From Neisseria sp. (lineage in GTDB: Bacteria; Pseudomonadota; Gammaproteobacteria; Burkholderiales; Neisseriaceae), in NCBI RefSeq assembly GCF_030523955.1, contig NZ_JAUNHL010000002.1, forward strand, positions 36,932 to 100,931: a stretch of 64,000 nucleotides of DNA, in the 5' to 3' direction. A program made the translations under genes and the position numbers. Positions 36,415 to 45,822 of the stretch are shown here, piece after piece. The stretch's first letter is position 1. Every line of letters starts with the position of its first letter. The notes under the pieces are model-generated. The model saw only the letters and a list, made by a program, of their open reading frames with translations. It was not told the origin of the DNA and made no database searches.

Positions 36415-36909
36415 TTAAAAACTGATGTTTTCGAAACTGCTGTCAACAGCAAAATCATTAGACTCAGCGCGGCTGGTCGACACCATCTGCACTTGCGTAA
36501 CCGTCATTTTCTTATCAACCGTTTTGAGCATATCGTAAATTGTCAGCAAGGCCACACTTACACCGGTTAAAGCCTCCATCTCCGCCAGCGCCGTAGTGCT
36601 GCTGGTCGCCACTGTTGCTTTCAGACGGCTGACATCCAAATCCACCTCAAAATCGACCCGTACATGGCTTAACCCATTGGAATGACACAACGGAATCAGC
36701 AACGAAGCCTGCTTGGCCGCCTGTACGCCCGCCACCCGCGCGATACTCAGGATGTCGCCTTTCTGGATGTTGTCCACCAACAATTTAACCGTACCCGGCC
36801 CCATATTAATGTATCCGCTGGCTACCGCAACATGCTCGGGCGGCTTGCTGCCCAACCCTATAGTCTTTTGCGGCGGCTGCTCGGCCGTTTGATTGAGTTC
36901 TTCAAACAT
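36415..36909 (-). CDS. moaC: Cyclic pyranopterin monophosphate synthase MoaC (diverged)
   Basis: This 164-aa protein matches MoaC in KGDILSIARVAGVQAAKQ, LIPLCHS, ALAEMEALTGVSVALLTIYD and the final DMLK segment, which contains the expected Asp and Lys. The usual N-terminal MVDVSxK motif is replaced by a different sequence, and the GKTGVEMEAL stretch is altered to TTALAEMEAL, so activity is less certain than for standard MoaC. It heads the moaC-moeB-dtd unit with spacings of 2 and 1 bases. Confidence 0.8.
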   Translation of the reverse strand: MFEELNQTAEQPPQKTIGLGSKPPEHVAVASGYINMGPGTVKLLVDNIQKGDILSIARVAGVQAAKQASLLIPLCHSNGLSHVRVDFEVDLDVSRLKATVATSSTTALAEMEALTGVSVALLTIYDMLKTVDKKMTVTQVQMVSTSRAESNDFAVDSSFENISF

Positions 36910-37374
36910 AAATATTCCTCAAATAAATTTATTTATTAAAATCTGACCACCTTCGACAAAACCTCCCATATGTTTGCCTGGTGAATATTTTGTCCCGTAC
37001 TTGAAAATAGCTCCCTACCTGCCAGCCTCCCCTTCGGTCGGAAAGATACTTTGCCATTTTAAAATATTTTTTAGATTTAGCCCATTCAGGCAATGCAAGC
37101 CACCCCTTCTCCATGCATCTTCTTCAGACAAAATATAGAAAGTGTGGCGAATACGCTACCCTCAAACTCCGCTTAGACCACTAAGCTACCGCTAAGAGTT
37201 CAGAAAATACCTTTTGCATCCAATTTAGGTAACATAGTAAAACAATAATTACATCAACAATTAAGTTTTATGACACATTTTAACGTCACCATGAATATTA
37301 CAGTACGCTCCATAACGCTACTCACATCCTAATTGTCGTAACCCACACGGAAAATCTCGCAGGAAACCGTTTTA
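36910..37374. other. 465-base divergent intergenic region upstream of pgaA
   Basis: No convincing gene. A 61-codon minus-strand frame at 36929-37114 has no ribosome-binding site and no recognised family. A hairpin GCTTAG-acca-CTAAGC lies at 37170-37185. The AT-rich part from 37205 to 37330 should carry the pga promoter. Confidence 0.6.
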
Positions 37375-39780
37375 ATGAAACCATTCAAACTTCAAGCCCT
37401 ATCTCTTTGTCTTATCGCGCTCCCCCTGTCTGTTCTAGCACAAGATGTTAACGCCGAACGTGAAAAATGGGCTTTGCATGCCCGCGGCGGCGAAAACCAA
37501 CTGGCCGAGTCTATTGATGCCCTAAACAAACTTTACGCTCAAAGCAAAGATGCCAAAGTACGAGCCGATTTGATTGCTTTATTGGTGCGCCAAGGCAACG
37601 GTAACGAAGCCTTGCGGGTATGCGATAACTGCAAAATCGACCACTATTCGCTGGATGAATTGCAAAATCTTGCCAAAGCCGCCCGCGACAACAAACAATT
37701 CGGCCAAGCACAAGAATTCTATAGCGCATTACAACAACAAGGCCCCAGTCTGAAAATCGGTTTCCTCGGCGGTGCACTCACAGCCGTGGATGCTCACGAT
37801 TATGCAGCGGCCAAAAATCAGATCGCAGAATATCAACGCCGCTTCGGTAGCGACGAAGACATCCAGTTTGCCGAACGCTATATGGGCGAACAGTCGCAAA
37901 GCCTTACCGAACGGCTGACCGGCCTGCAACAACAACTGTCGGCCAATCCCGATAACAAAGAACTGGTGCTACAAGTTTACCGTACCGCCGCCCAACTGCG
38001 CGCTTTCCCGATTCAAGAAGAGTTGGTAGCGAAATATCCGAATTATTTTAGCGATAGCGACCGTTTGTGGTTAAAAGAAGGTATGGCGGTTAACCAATAT
38101 CGTCTGGCCAGAACCACCGGCGATAAAGCAGGATTACAAAGCGCCTATGATGCACTCAGCGAAGTCGTCAACCAATCAGCAGAAGGAAGCGCTTTGAATA
38201 CTCAAGCTTTGCGCGACCGCATGGCCGTAGCCGTAGCATTAGAAAAAGGCAAACTGGCTCTTGCTGATTACAATACATTGGCACGACGCGGCACGCAGCC
38301 TGATTACGTGCAAGAACAATACGCCGAAGCACTTGCCATCAACGGCGATCCGGTTACCGTACGCAAAGTCTATGAAGGTATCGCCTCTCGTCAGAGAACA
38401 GCTGATGGCAAACTTCCTGCCGATCTCACAGAAAAACTAGTACAAGCCAACGCCGACACCGGCAATTATACGCAAGCGCAGAACCTATTAAATAATTGGA
38501 ATCCCAATAAATATACCAACGATTTCACCCGTACCTCGCAAGTCGATAATCCGTATTACGATAAACAATATTTCTGGAATGCACGCTTGGAAGCTTGGAA
38601 CGGCAATATAAAAGGTGCGATCAAAATCATGGATAACTGGCTGGCCGACTACCCCGGCGACCCTTGGGCTATGGCATTACGAGGTGACTTAGCACAATGG
38701 AACGGACGTGAAGACGAAGCTCTTTCCTGGTATGAACAAGCCAAACAACAGCTTCCTAATGATAGCCAAGCTTGGCTGGATCGCAGCATAGGCGGCATTC
38801 TCAGCGAAAAAGGCAATTGGGCGGGCCTAGAGGAAATGGCGGCCAAGATTGATCGCAACGACCCCGAATACCAAGGCTTCTGGAAAATGTACGATGAAGC
38901 TCATGCCGCCCAGTTTCAAGCCTCTTACGGTATTACCCATGCCACATCACCCCGCGACAGCGGCAACGAATGGGAGCAAAGTACCACACTGTACAGCCCC
39001 CGCAGCAAAGGCGGGCATCGTGCCTATATCCACCAGCAATCCGGTTATGTCCCCAACCACGGAGACCCTTTGCGGCACGGTAGGATCGGAGCGGGAGGAG
39101 AATTCAGCCTATACCCGATCACCTTGAACGTTGAAGCCGGCCAAGGTACACACCTGAACGAAAAAGCCTATTTCGGCGCAGGCCTGAACTGGCGGGTAAA
39201 CGAGCAGTTCAGTCTAAATGCCAGAGCGGAAAAAAATAGCGCCAACACACCTACCAAAGCCTTGTCGCAAGACGTTTACGCCAATGAATACAGTCTCAGC
39301 GCCAACTATAATCCCAGTGGAAATACCCGTACTGGTTTTGGTGCCAGCATCATGACTTTTGATGACGATAACGTACGCAAAAGCGTCTATGGATGGGTTT
39401 CCCAACTGTTGTTCCAACACAACCGTTGGAAACTGGATAGCTCGCTTTGGGCCGATTACAGCAACAACAAAGATACTCCGTCGGCGTATTACTACAATCC
39501 GAAAAACAGCCGCAGCCTTAGCGGTAATCTGGATTTATCCTATTTCAACCTCCTACCTAACGGAATGCGGCTTACCCATCACATTAACGGCGGTTTAGGG
39601 CGTTACTGGCAGGCAGAGCATTCCTCCGAAAATACTTGGATGCTGAAATACGGTCATGACTGGAACTTAACCAAAAATATCGGCCTAGCTTATGAATTTG
39701 GCCGCAAACAAGCAATTTACGATGGCAATCCCGAGTTCCATAACTTCGGCAACGTAAATCTGAATGTCCGCTTCCGCTAA
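37375..39780 (+). CDS. pgaA: PNAG exporter, outer-membrane PgaA
   Basis: This 801-aa protein exports poly-beta-1,6-N-acetylglucosamine. It has a signal peptide (FKLQALSLCLIALPLSVLA), a periplasmic TPR superhelix over about residues 25-500 (for example YLAKAARDNKQFGQAQEFYS-like repeats LQNLAKAARDNKQFGQAQEF) and a C-terminal 16-strand barrel ending LNVRFR. The Asp/Glu-rich TPR part binds de-acetylated polymer. The length matches E. coli PgaA. First gene of the pgaABCD cluster. Confidence 0.92.
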   Translation: MKPFKLQALSLCLIALPLSVLAQDVNAEREKWALHARGGENQLAESIDALNKLYAQSKDAKVRADLIALLVRQGNGNEALRVCDNCKIDHYSLDELQNLAKAARDNKQFGQAQEFYSALQQQGPSLKIGFLGGALTAVDAHDYAAAKNQIAEYQRRFGSDEDIQFAERYMGEQSQSLTERLTGLQQQLSANPDNKELVLQVYRTAAQLRAFPIQEELVAKYPNYFSDSDRLWLKEGMAVNQYRLARTTGDKAGLQSAYDALSEVVNQSAEGSALNTQALRDRMAVAVALEKGKLALADYNTLARRGTQPDYVQEQYAEALAINGDPVTVRKVYEGIASRQRTADGKLPADLTEKLVQANADTGNYTQAQNLLNNWNPNKYTNDFTRTSQVDNPYYDKQYFWNARLEAWNGNIKGAIKIMDNWLADYPGDPWAMALRGDLAQWNGREDEALSWYEQAKQQLPNDSQAWLDRSIGGILSEKGNWAGLEEMAAKIDRNDPEYQGFWKMYDEAHAAQFQASYGITHATSPRDSGNEWEQSTTLYSPRSKGGHRAYIHQQSGYVPNHGDPLRHGRIGAGGEFSLYPITLNVEAGQGTHLNEKAYFGAGLNWRVNEQFSLNARAEKNSANTPTKALSQDVYANEYSLSANYNPSGNTRTGFGASIMTFDDDNVRKSVYGWVSQLLFQHNRWKLDSSLWADYSNNKDTPSAYYYNPKNSRSLSGNLDLSYFNLLPNGMRLTHHINGGLGRYWQAEHSSENTWMLKYGHDWNLTKNIGLAYEFGRKQAIYDGNPEFHNFGNVNLNVRFR

Positions 39781-39965
39781 ACATTGATAGACCGATAGAA
39801 TGATAGTTACCCGAAATAATGACATAAAGCGATAAGCCAAAGGTTGTACAAACAAGGTACGAGCAGACACAAGCAACCGCTGCCACTGTCATAAGCGGAG
39901 TAATTATTAAAAACAAAAACAGAATGAAACCATACCAACACAAAACGTATTGCCGACAATAAAGC

Positions 39966-40003
39966 TTTCAGATAGGCATTTCTTCCAGATGCCTGTCTGA
40001 AAA
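39966..40003. terminator. Imperfect inverted uptake pair between pgaA and pgaB
   Basis: TTTCAGATAGGCATT (one base different from the uptake complement) and exact ATGCCTGTCTGAAA face each other with a 7-base spacer. As elsewhere in this chromosome, this can terminate transcripts, so pgaA may be expressed above pgaBCD. The rest of the 269-base gap is AT-rich. Confidence 0.65.
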
Positions 40004-40049
40004 ACGGTCATACTAATTATTTTAATCAATTGCAGAAAAACCAATCCTT

Positions 40050-41942
40050 ATGAACTACAAACATTTACTTAGCGCACTCGTGCTATCAGGCATGATGGCT
40101 ACCTCTTTCGCAGCAACAAATCCTGCTTTCGGTATTTTGTGTTATCACAACGTAGTGGATGAATCATCACCTCTCAATCCCGACAGCAATCATGACGGTT
40201 TGACCGGTAATATTGAACGCCAATATTTCCCACAAACTATTACTGTTAACCGTTTGATTGAGCATTTCAACTGGTTGAAGGGTAACGGCTACACTCCAGT
40301 AAGCTGGCAACAGATTTTAGACGCCCGCGCAGGCAAAACCACTTTACCGGCCAAGCCCGTGCTGCTCACTTTCGATGACGGTTATTCCAGCTTCTACACG
40401 CAGATTTACCCTCTGCTGAAAGCCTATAAATATCCGGCTGTATTCGCATTAGTGACCAGCTGGATGGAAACTCCGGCCAATGGCAACTTCATGTACGGCA
40501 ATCAAAAACTGCCGCGTAATGCCTTAATTACTTGGGAACAAGCAAAAGAAATGAAAGACAGCGGTCTTGTAGAAATCGCCTCGCATAGCCATGACCTACA
40601 CCGCAGCCTGAAAGGCAATTCTTTCGGTTCTCTTTTTGCCGCCGCCCTGCCCGGCAATTATCAGAATGGGCGATACGAAACTCCGGAAGAGTACCGCAAC
40701 CGTGTCCGCAACGACCTTATCCGTTCATCCGATATCATTGCGCAAAGAATCGGCCAACGTCCGCGAATTATGATTTGGCCTTATGGCCAATTTACCGAAA
40801 CCGCTGTCCAAATCGCACGAGAAGCAGGTCTGGAAAGCGACATGACGCTCTACGATCTCAAACTGAACCATGCATCTACCCGCCACTTGGGGCGGTTACT
40901 TCTTGATCATGAAACCGGTTATTCCATCATCAAGACCTACCTAGAAGGCAAAACACATGAACTCGATTTTCAACGTACCGTTCAAATCGATCTAGATGAT
41001 GTATACAACCCAAATCCCGCACAAACCAACCGTAATTTGGATAAATTACTTGAGCGGGTGAAAGCCATTGGAGCCAATACCGTTTATCTGCATGCTTTAG
41101 CAGATGAAAACAATGACGGCATTGCCGAAGCAGCCTACTTCCCCAACCGGCATCTGAAAATGAAAAGTGATTTATTCAGCCGCGTAGCCTGGCAATTAAT
41201 AACTCGGCTCGAAGTGAAGGTGTATGCCCAAATGCCGATGGTAGTATCAGATGCCGATACAAATAGCAACAATCGTTCAAGTGTAAGCCCAGCACAACAG
41301 AGCCAACGCTTATCACTCGATACACCGCAGAATCGACAAACTACGCAAGAAATTTATGAAGATCTGGCTTTCTCCAGCCGCTTCAACGGTATCTTGTTCC
41401 AAGACAACCTTTCTTCTTTAGGCAGCCGTGGTTCTTCAGCCGAAGAAGGTGAAAAGAGCAATGATCTGATTGCTTATTCCAACCAACTCAAAGCAGCTTT
41501 GCTAAAATATAACTTGAATGGCAAAAATATGCTAAAAACAACTCGAAGTCTGTATGTTGGTACTGAAATGAACAACGAGACACAAGAATGGCTAACAAAA
41601 AAACTATCCCAATACCATTCCCACTACGACTACACCATATTGATGGCCCTACCGCATCAGGAATATCAGCAAAACACCTCCTCGCGGCAAGCCAATCAAT
41701 GGTTAAATCGTTTAATTGATCTTGTTAAAGACAGCAAACTTCAACGAAACCACGTAATAGTTGAACTACCATCTTACATCAGGCATGCTCAACAACCACT
41801 ACCCGAGCAAGACCTGATCCGCGGAATGAAAACTTTAAAAAGTAACGGTATGCTCAGTTACGGCTATTCGCCGGATGATTTCCAAAACAATCGTCCGAAT
41901 GCCTCATCAATAAAACCGGTTTTCTCCAATTTGCGCCGCTAA
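40050..41942 (+). CDS. pgaB: PNAG N-deacetylase PgaB
   Basis: This 630-aa periplasmic protein has an N-terminal polysaccharide deacetylase domain with metal motifs LLTFDDGYSSFY and IASHSHDLHRS and the IWPYGQFTE loop, then a C-terminal glycoside-hydrolase-like domain (VDLDDVYNPNPAQTNRNLD-like segment, YLHALADENNDGIAEAAYF, FSRVAWQLITRLEVKVYAQM). It de-acetylates PNAG before export. The signal peptide ends SFAATNPAFG and lacks the Cys lipobox present in E. coli PgaB, so it is probably soluble in the periplasm, not lipid-anchored. Confidence 0.92.
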   Translation: MNYKHLLSALVLSGMMATSFAATNPAFGILCYHNVVDESSPLNPDSNHDGLTGNIERQYFPQTITVNRLIEHFNWLKGNGYTPVSWQQILDARAGKTTLPAKPVLLTFDDGYSSFYTQIYPLLKAYKYPAVFALVTSWMETPANGNFMYGNQKLPRNALITWEQAKEMKDSGLVEIASHSHDLHRSLKGNSFGSLFAAALPGNYQNGRYETPEEYRNRVRNDLIRSSDIIAQRIGQRPRIMIWPYGQFTETAVQIAREAGLESDMTLYDLKLNHASTRHLGRLLLDHETGYSIIKTYLEGKTHELDFQRTVQIDLDDVYNPNPAQTNRNLDKLLERVKAIGANTVYLHALADENNDGIAEAAYFPNRHLKMKSDLFSRVAWQLITRLEVKVYAQMPMVVSDADTNSNNRSSVSPAQQSQRLSLDTPQNRQTTQEIYEDLAFSSRFNGILFQDNLSSLGSRGSSAEEGEKSNDLIAYSNQLKAALLKYNLNGKNMLKTTRSLYVGTEMNNETQEWLTKKLSQYHSHYDYTILMALPHQEYQQNTSSRQANQWLNRLIDLVKDSKLQRNHVIVELPSYIRHAQQPLPEQDLIRGMKTLKSNGMLSYGYSPDDFQNNRPNASSIKPVFSNLRR

Positions 41943-42066
41943 TTCTGAAAACCAAATATCGAGCAACCAAAAACCAGCCGGGCATTTTCTGCCCGGCTAA
42001 ATATGAAAACGCTAAGCAAGCAACTAAAAACTCGGTTCATACCGACGAAGAAAAAGAGCACCTTCC

Positions 42067-43296
42067 ATGAAATGGTATGATTATCTGGCCGTTTTCGTCA
42101 TGATGTATCCTGGCGTAATGGCTATCTACTGGACAATAACCGGCGTACTATATTTTCTGTTCTGGGAAAACCGGGCAAGAGAGCCAGAATTTGCTTATGA
42201 TGATGACGCTCCGATGGTAAGCGTCCTTATTCCATGTTACAACGAAGCAGATAACCTCAATAGCTCCATCCCCCACCTATTGAACCTGGAATATCCTAAC
42301 TACGAGCTGATCTTCATCAACGACGGCAGTAAAGACGATACTTTGAAAATTATCCAAAGTTGGGCAAAAATGGCCGAAAAAGTCGTCGCCGTGGATCAGG
42401 AAAACGGTGGCAAAGCTTCTGCAATGAACAATGGCCTGCGACATGCACGAGGCAAGTACATTGTCGGCATCGATGGCGATGCCATTCTCGATTATTACGC
42501 CATCGATTACCTGATACAAACCATGGAAAGCGATCCTACCCTTGGCGCTGTAACCGGCAACCCGCGTGTACGCAATCGAAGTACCGTGTTGGGTAAACTT
42601 CAGGTAGCCGAATTCAGCTCGATTATCGGCTTGATCAAACGCTCGCAAAGCATTATGGGTACATTGTTTACCGTCTCCGGCGTTATCATGTGCATACGCA
42701 AAGACATTGCAAATCAAATCGGTGGCTGGAGCGATAATATGATTACAGATGATATCGACGTCAGCTGGAAAACCCAAACTGCCGGTTATAACATCGCCTA
42801 TGAGCCACGTGCTCTATGCTGGGTACTAATGCCTGAAACCATAAGGGGCCTTTACAAACAACGCCTACGCTGGGCACAAGGCGGAGCCGAAGTAGTAATG
42901 AAATATTTCTCCTCTGTTTGGCGTCTGCATAATTTCCGATTATGGCCTCTTTATTTCGAATACATCGTTACCTTGATTTGGGCATACAGTATGTTCGGTA
43001 TGATGTTCTACGGCTTCTATCAGCTAGCGGTCAACGGTAGTATCAGCAACTTTAATCTATTAGAAGTGAGCAGCATCATTACCCTGATCCTATTCATGAT
43101 GCAATTCTCTATCAGTCTGCTGATTGACAGTCGGTACGAAAGCAATCTGTTCCGCTATTTTGTCAGTTGCATTTGGTATCCCTATGTATTCTGGTTACTC
43201 AATAGCTTGACTCTGGCGCACGGTTTCCCCAAAGCCCTGTTTCGTAATAAAAACCGTAAAGCAACTTGGGTCAGCCCAGACCGTGGCGTCCAATAA
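42067..43296 (+). CDS. pgaC: PNAG synthase glycosyltransferase PgaC
   Basis: This 409-aa family-2 glycosyltransferase polymerises UDP-GlcNAc across the inner membrane. Motifs are VSVLIPCYNEADNL, FINDGSKDDT, VGIDGDAILD, TDDIDVSWK and the processive QRLRWAQGG. It has an N-terminal helix pair and C-terminal helices. PgaD follows after 20 bases and is needed for activity, under c-di-GMP control in E. coli. Confidence 0.94.
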   Translation: MKWYDYLAVFVMMYPGVMAIYWTITGVLYFLFWENRAREPEFAYDDDAPMVSVLIPCYNEADNLNSSIPHLLNLEYPNYELIFINDGSKDDTLKIIQSWAKMAEKVVAVDQENGGKASAMNNGLRHARGKYIVGIDGDAILDYYAIDYLIQTMESDPTLGAVTGNPRVRNRSTVLGKLQVAEFSSIIGLIKRSQSIMGTLFTVSGVIMCIRKDIANQIGGWSDNMITDDIDVSWKTQTAGYNIAYEPRALCWVLMPETIRGLYKQRLRWAQGGAEVVMKYFSSVWRLHNFRLWPLYFEYIVTLIWAYSMFGMMFYGFYQLAVNGSISNFNLLEVSSIITLILFMMQFSISLLIDSRYESNLFRYFVSCIWYPYVFWLLNSLTLAHGFPKALFRNKNRKATWVSPDRGVQ

Positions 43297-43316
43297 CTCT
43301 TTGAGGGAAAATCATT

Positions 43317-43718
43317 ATGCTCAATGAAAAAGCACAAGATTTACGTGACCAAATGGTCATCAACAAAGCCTTGAATCCCAACCGGAGCATTAGTGTAAAA
43401 AGTTGGATAATCTTCTTTATTACTTGGACACTCTGGCTAACCGCACTTTATTATTTAGTACGAAACTCGCAAGAAGTGTTTAACACCACCATAGTCGGCG
43501 GCTGGACTATGCTCGAACTTATCAAAGGCGTTTGCATTATTCTTCTGATTCAACTGAATATTTTGTTCATCTGGTCAAATATCGTAGTACGCAAAGTAAA
43601 CCAACGCCGCAAACAACGAATGACAGCCCTGCGTGTTCGGCAAGCAATCGAAGAAATCCACTATCCGAAAATCACACCCCAGCCACGTCGTAAACGGTCC
43701 AATACAGATATACGATAA
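43317..43718 (+). CDS. pgaD: PNAG synthase subunit PgaD
   Basis: This 133-aa protein has two membrane helices (about residues 27-50 and 62-85), as in PgaD, the small partner of PgaC. GAGGGAAAA precedes the ATG. It ends the pga cluster; a 430-base noncoding stretch follows. Confidence 0.8.
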   Translation: MLNEKAQDLRDQMVINKALNPNRSISVKSWIIFFITWTLWLTALYYLVRNSQEVFNTTIVGGWTMLELIKGVCIILLIQLNILFIWSNIVVRKVNQRRKQRMTALRVRQAIEEIHYPKITPQPRRKRSNTDIR

Positions 43719-44151
43719 AAAACAGAAAGCTTTTCCCGATTACGCTTCAGTTTGAATTCTTTACAAAAAAGCGATCGAATATAATTCTCCTCATGCTCGG
43801 TCAACTTTTCTTTCTGTATGCTTAAAAACGGCAGACAGTATGTTTTCGTTGGGATAATCGGAATTCAAGACACAGTTGAACGATTGAGTATGGCGCTCAT
43901 AAAGACTAATTGAATAAAATCAGTTTCAATGAAAACGACACGCAAAAATGTATACCTACAAAAGATTAATCCGCTATATGTGATGCATTAAGCGATTGTT
44001 TATAGGCAACTTCATGGGTATTTGAGCTATAAAAAGTTGGAGACCAACCTAAATCTCCATTCGATCTTCTTTTGTAAGAATAAAAATGCCTGTCTGAAAA
44101 TTTTCTGATAGTAGAAACTTTTCAGACAGGCATTTCTTAACTATTTAAATC
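43719..44151. other. 433-base convergent intergenic region
   Basis: AT-rich DNA between pgaD and the roadblock gene; no gene or repeat seen except the uptake-pair at 44084-44135. Confidence 0.7.
44084..44135. terminator. Inverted uptake-sequence terminator after roadblock gene
   Basis: AAATGCCTGTCTGAAAA and its complement around a 17-base loop; ends the minus-strand GTPase/roadblock unit. Confidence 0.82.
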
Positions 44152-44514
44152 CTACAAAATATCAGCAATATGTTTAGCAGCACGTTTGGCATCCAACAGG
44201 ATCAAGCCTAGTTTACCGGTTTCCTTAGCAATCAAGGCCAATACTGCATCCGAACCAGCCTGATTCAACAGGATATAGCCGTTTTTACCTTTTACCATTA
44301 CCTGATCCAATTCACCGCAAGCCAATTCGCCTGTGGCGTGATTACCCAAAGCTAATAATGTAGCAGACATGGCACCCACCCGGTCTTCATCCAAGCTTTT
44401 CGGCATCAAGGTCGCAATCGGCAAACCATCCGTAGAAATAACGGCAGAAGCAGTGATGTCCGGCGAGGTGGCATTCAAGTCACTCAACACAGAGATTAAA
44501 AGTTGTTCACGCAT
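44152..44514 (-). CDS. Roadblock/LC7 protein (MglB-like)
   Basis: This 120-aa protein is a single roadblock/LC7 domain. Marks are ASAVISTDGLPIATLMPKSL, the AMSATLLALGNHATGELACG helix, and MVKGKNGYILLNQAGSDAVL. Such proteins dimerise and act as GTPase-activating or scaffold partners of Ras-like GTPases, as MglB with MglA in Myxococcus. It is the last gene of the FimV-like/receiver/GTPase cluster and is followed by an uptake terminator. Confidence 0.85.
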   Translation of the reverse strand: MREQLLISVLSDLNATSPDITASAVISTDGLPIATLMPKSLDEDRVGAMSATLLALGNHATGELACGELDQVMVKGKNGYILLNQAGSDAVLALIAKETGKLGLILLDAKRAAKHIADIL

Positions 44515-44641
44515 GTTTTTATTCCAAATTAGTTTGATTATTTATGTGAGTAAAAATAACTTTCCAGCCGTTTATTCAAATTTGCCTCCCCATAGCCTTC
44601 GGCAAATTACAGATACCGGAAGTTATCTCATACACTAAAGT

Positions 44642-45271
44642 TTATCTGTTGCACAAGACCTTAACTAGGGAAACAAAAGCTTCTTTATTAAGATCAGGAA
44701 TACCACCTACCACCAAAATCAGCTTCGAATGACCAACATACAACGGGAAAAAGGTGAGTTCAGACTGACCGGAAGGTTCACAAATTCCCCAAGCATTGTG
44801 GTGGATATTCAAATTGTTTTTCAACAATAGTTGATGGCGCTCACCCAAGGCGGCAATTTCACTGGCAAGAATCCCAACCTCTTCCGCCGTTTCATGATGG
44901 AAACCTGCATTGGCAAAATACAAGCCATTCTGATCAGCTAACAACGCTTTACCTACACTGGAGAGCTGTTCCAGCAATTCAGGTAATTGATCATCAGAAA
45001 AGTACTGCTCTTCCTCTTGCTGTGTTTCTTCACCATAAAGAAACTCCAAACGTTGTAAGCGGTACAGTAAACTTAAGGAAGTTTCAATATCAGTACTATC
45101 GGTCCACGCCAACAGCTTCTCGGGACTGATTAACTCATTAGCATTCGCTTTTAACAAGCCATGCAATAAAGTACGACTGGCGCTGGCCGTATTATTAGAT
45201 ACGGCATAATATGCCCCCGCCGGTGTAATGCGCGGATATAAATTTGACTGTAAAGAAAGTGTCGTATCCAT
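44642..45271 (-). CDS. Unknown protein with possible degenerate roadblock domain
   Basis: This 209-aa protein sits between the GTPase and the roadblock gene. The N-terminal half is an alpha-helical region with GLLKANANELISPEKLLAWT and an acidic TQQEEEQYFSDDQ loop. The C-terminal half (LADQNGLYFANAGFHHETAE, then ILASEIAALGERHQ and FFPLYVGHSKLILVVGGI) follows the strand-helix order of a roadblock/LC7 fold, like its neighbour. I infer a second, diverged partner for the GTPase. It ends near the roadblock gene (127-base gap) and begins one base after the GTPase stop. Confidence 0.5.
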   Translation of the reverse strand: MDTTLSLQSNLYPRITPAGAYYAVSNNTASASRTLLHGLLKANANELISPEKLLAWTDSTDIETSLSLLYRLQRLEFLYGEETQQEEEQYFSDDQLPELLEQLSSVGKALLADQNGLYFANAGFHHETAEEVGILASEIAALGERHQLLLKNNLNIHHNAWGICEPSGQSELTFFPLYVGHSKLILVVGGIPDLNKEAFVSLVKVLCNR

Positions 45272-45272
45272 C

Positions 45273-45809
45273 TTATACCTCTAAACCTGGGTCGATCGAA
45301 AACAGCATAGCACTGACCAACTGTTTCACATCGTCTTCCTGACGAGCATCTACTTCGAAAACCGGAACATTAAAGTTATGCTGCGCCAAATATTTCTGAT
45401 ACACATCTATACCGGGCAAGGAGCGGACATCCATCTTGGTTACACCTACTACCAAAGGAGCGGTTTTCAGTAAATCCTTAAAAGCTTCCAAGAAAAAGTT
45501 CAAATCTTTCAAAGGATTGGTTCTCGTATTATCCAATAACAATACTAAACCCATACTTCCCTTGCTCAGAATTTCCCACATAAAATTAAAGCGCTCCTGA
45601 CCAGGGGTTCCATATAAGTGAACTTTAGTATTTTCATCAAGACGAATCACACCGTAATCCATTGCTACAGTAGTGTAGCCCTTACGCACCAAAGTCATAT
45701 CAGATGCGCGCGCATCAGTTTGTACAGGCGGATCATCCGATAATGCGCTGATTGCGGTAGTTTTACCCACACCTACCGGACCAGTAAAAATGATTTTATT
45801 TTCTATCAT
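45273..45809 (-). CDS. Ras-like small GTPase (MglA/Gtr-like)
   Basis: This 178-aa protein has P-loop GPVGVGKTTAISAL, a switch-I Thr in TTVAMDYGVI, G3 replaced as LYGTPGQERF (the usual DxxG has become GTPG, as in MglA-type GTPases), and G4 VTKMD. It is a bacterial Ras-like switch. The neighbours (roadblock proteins and a receiver) are the usual regulators. It is encoded 13 bases after the receiver gene and one base before the gene with a possible roadblock domain. Confidence 0.88.
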   Translation of the reverse strand: MIENKIIFTGPVGVGKTTAISALSDDPPVQTDARASDMTLVRKGYTTVAMDYGVIRLDENTKVHLYGTPGQERFNFMWEILSKGSMGLVLLLDNTRTNPLKDLNFFLEAFKDLLKTAPLVVGVTKMDVRSLPGIDVYQKYLAQHNFNVPVFEVDARQEDDVKQLVSAMLFSIDPGLEV

Positions 45810-45822
45810 TTGAAGGCACTCC

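Noticed and set aside
37140..37200. tRNA-like D-arm sequence on the minus strand upstream of pgaA
   Set aside because: GGTAGCTTAGTGGT resembles a D-arm, but no acceptor, anticodon or T-arm can be formed.
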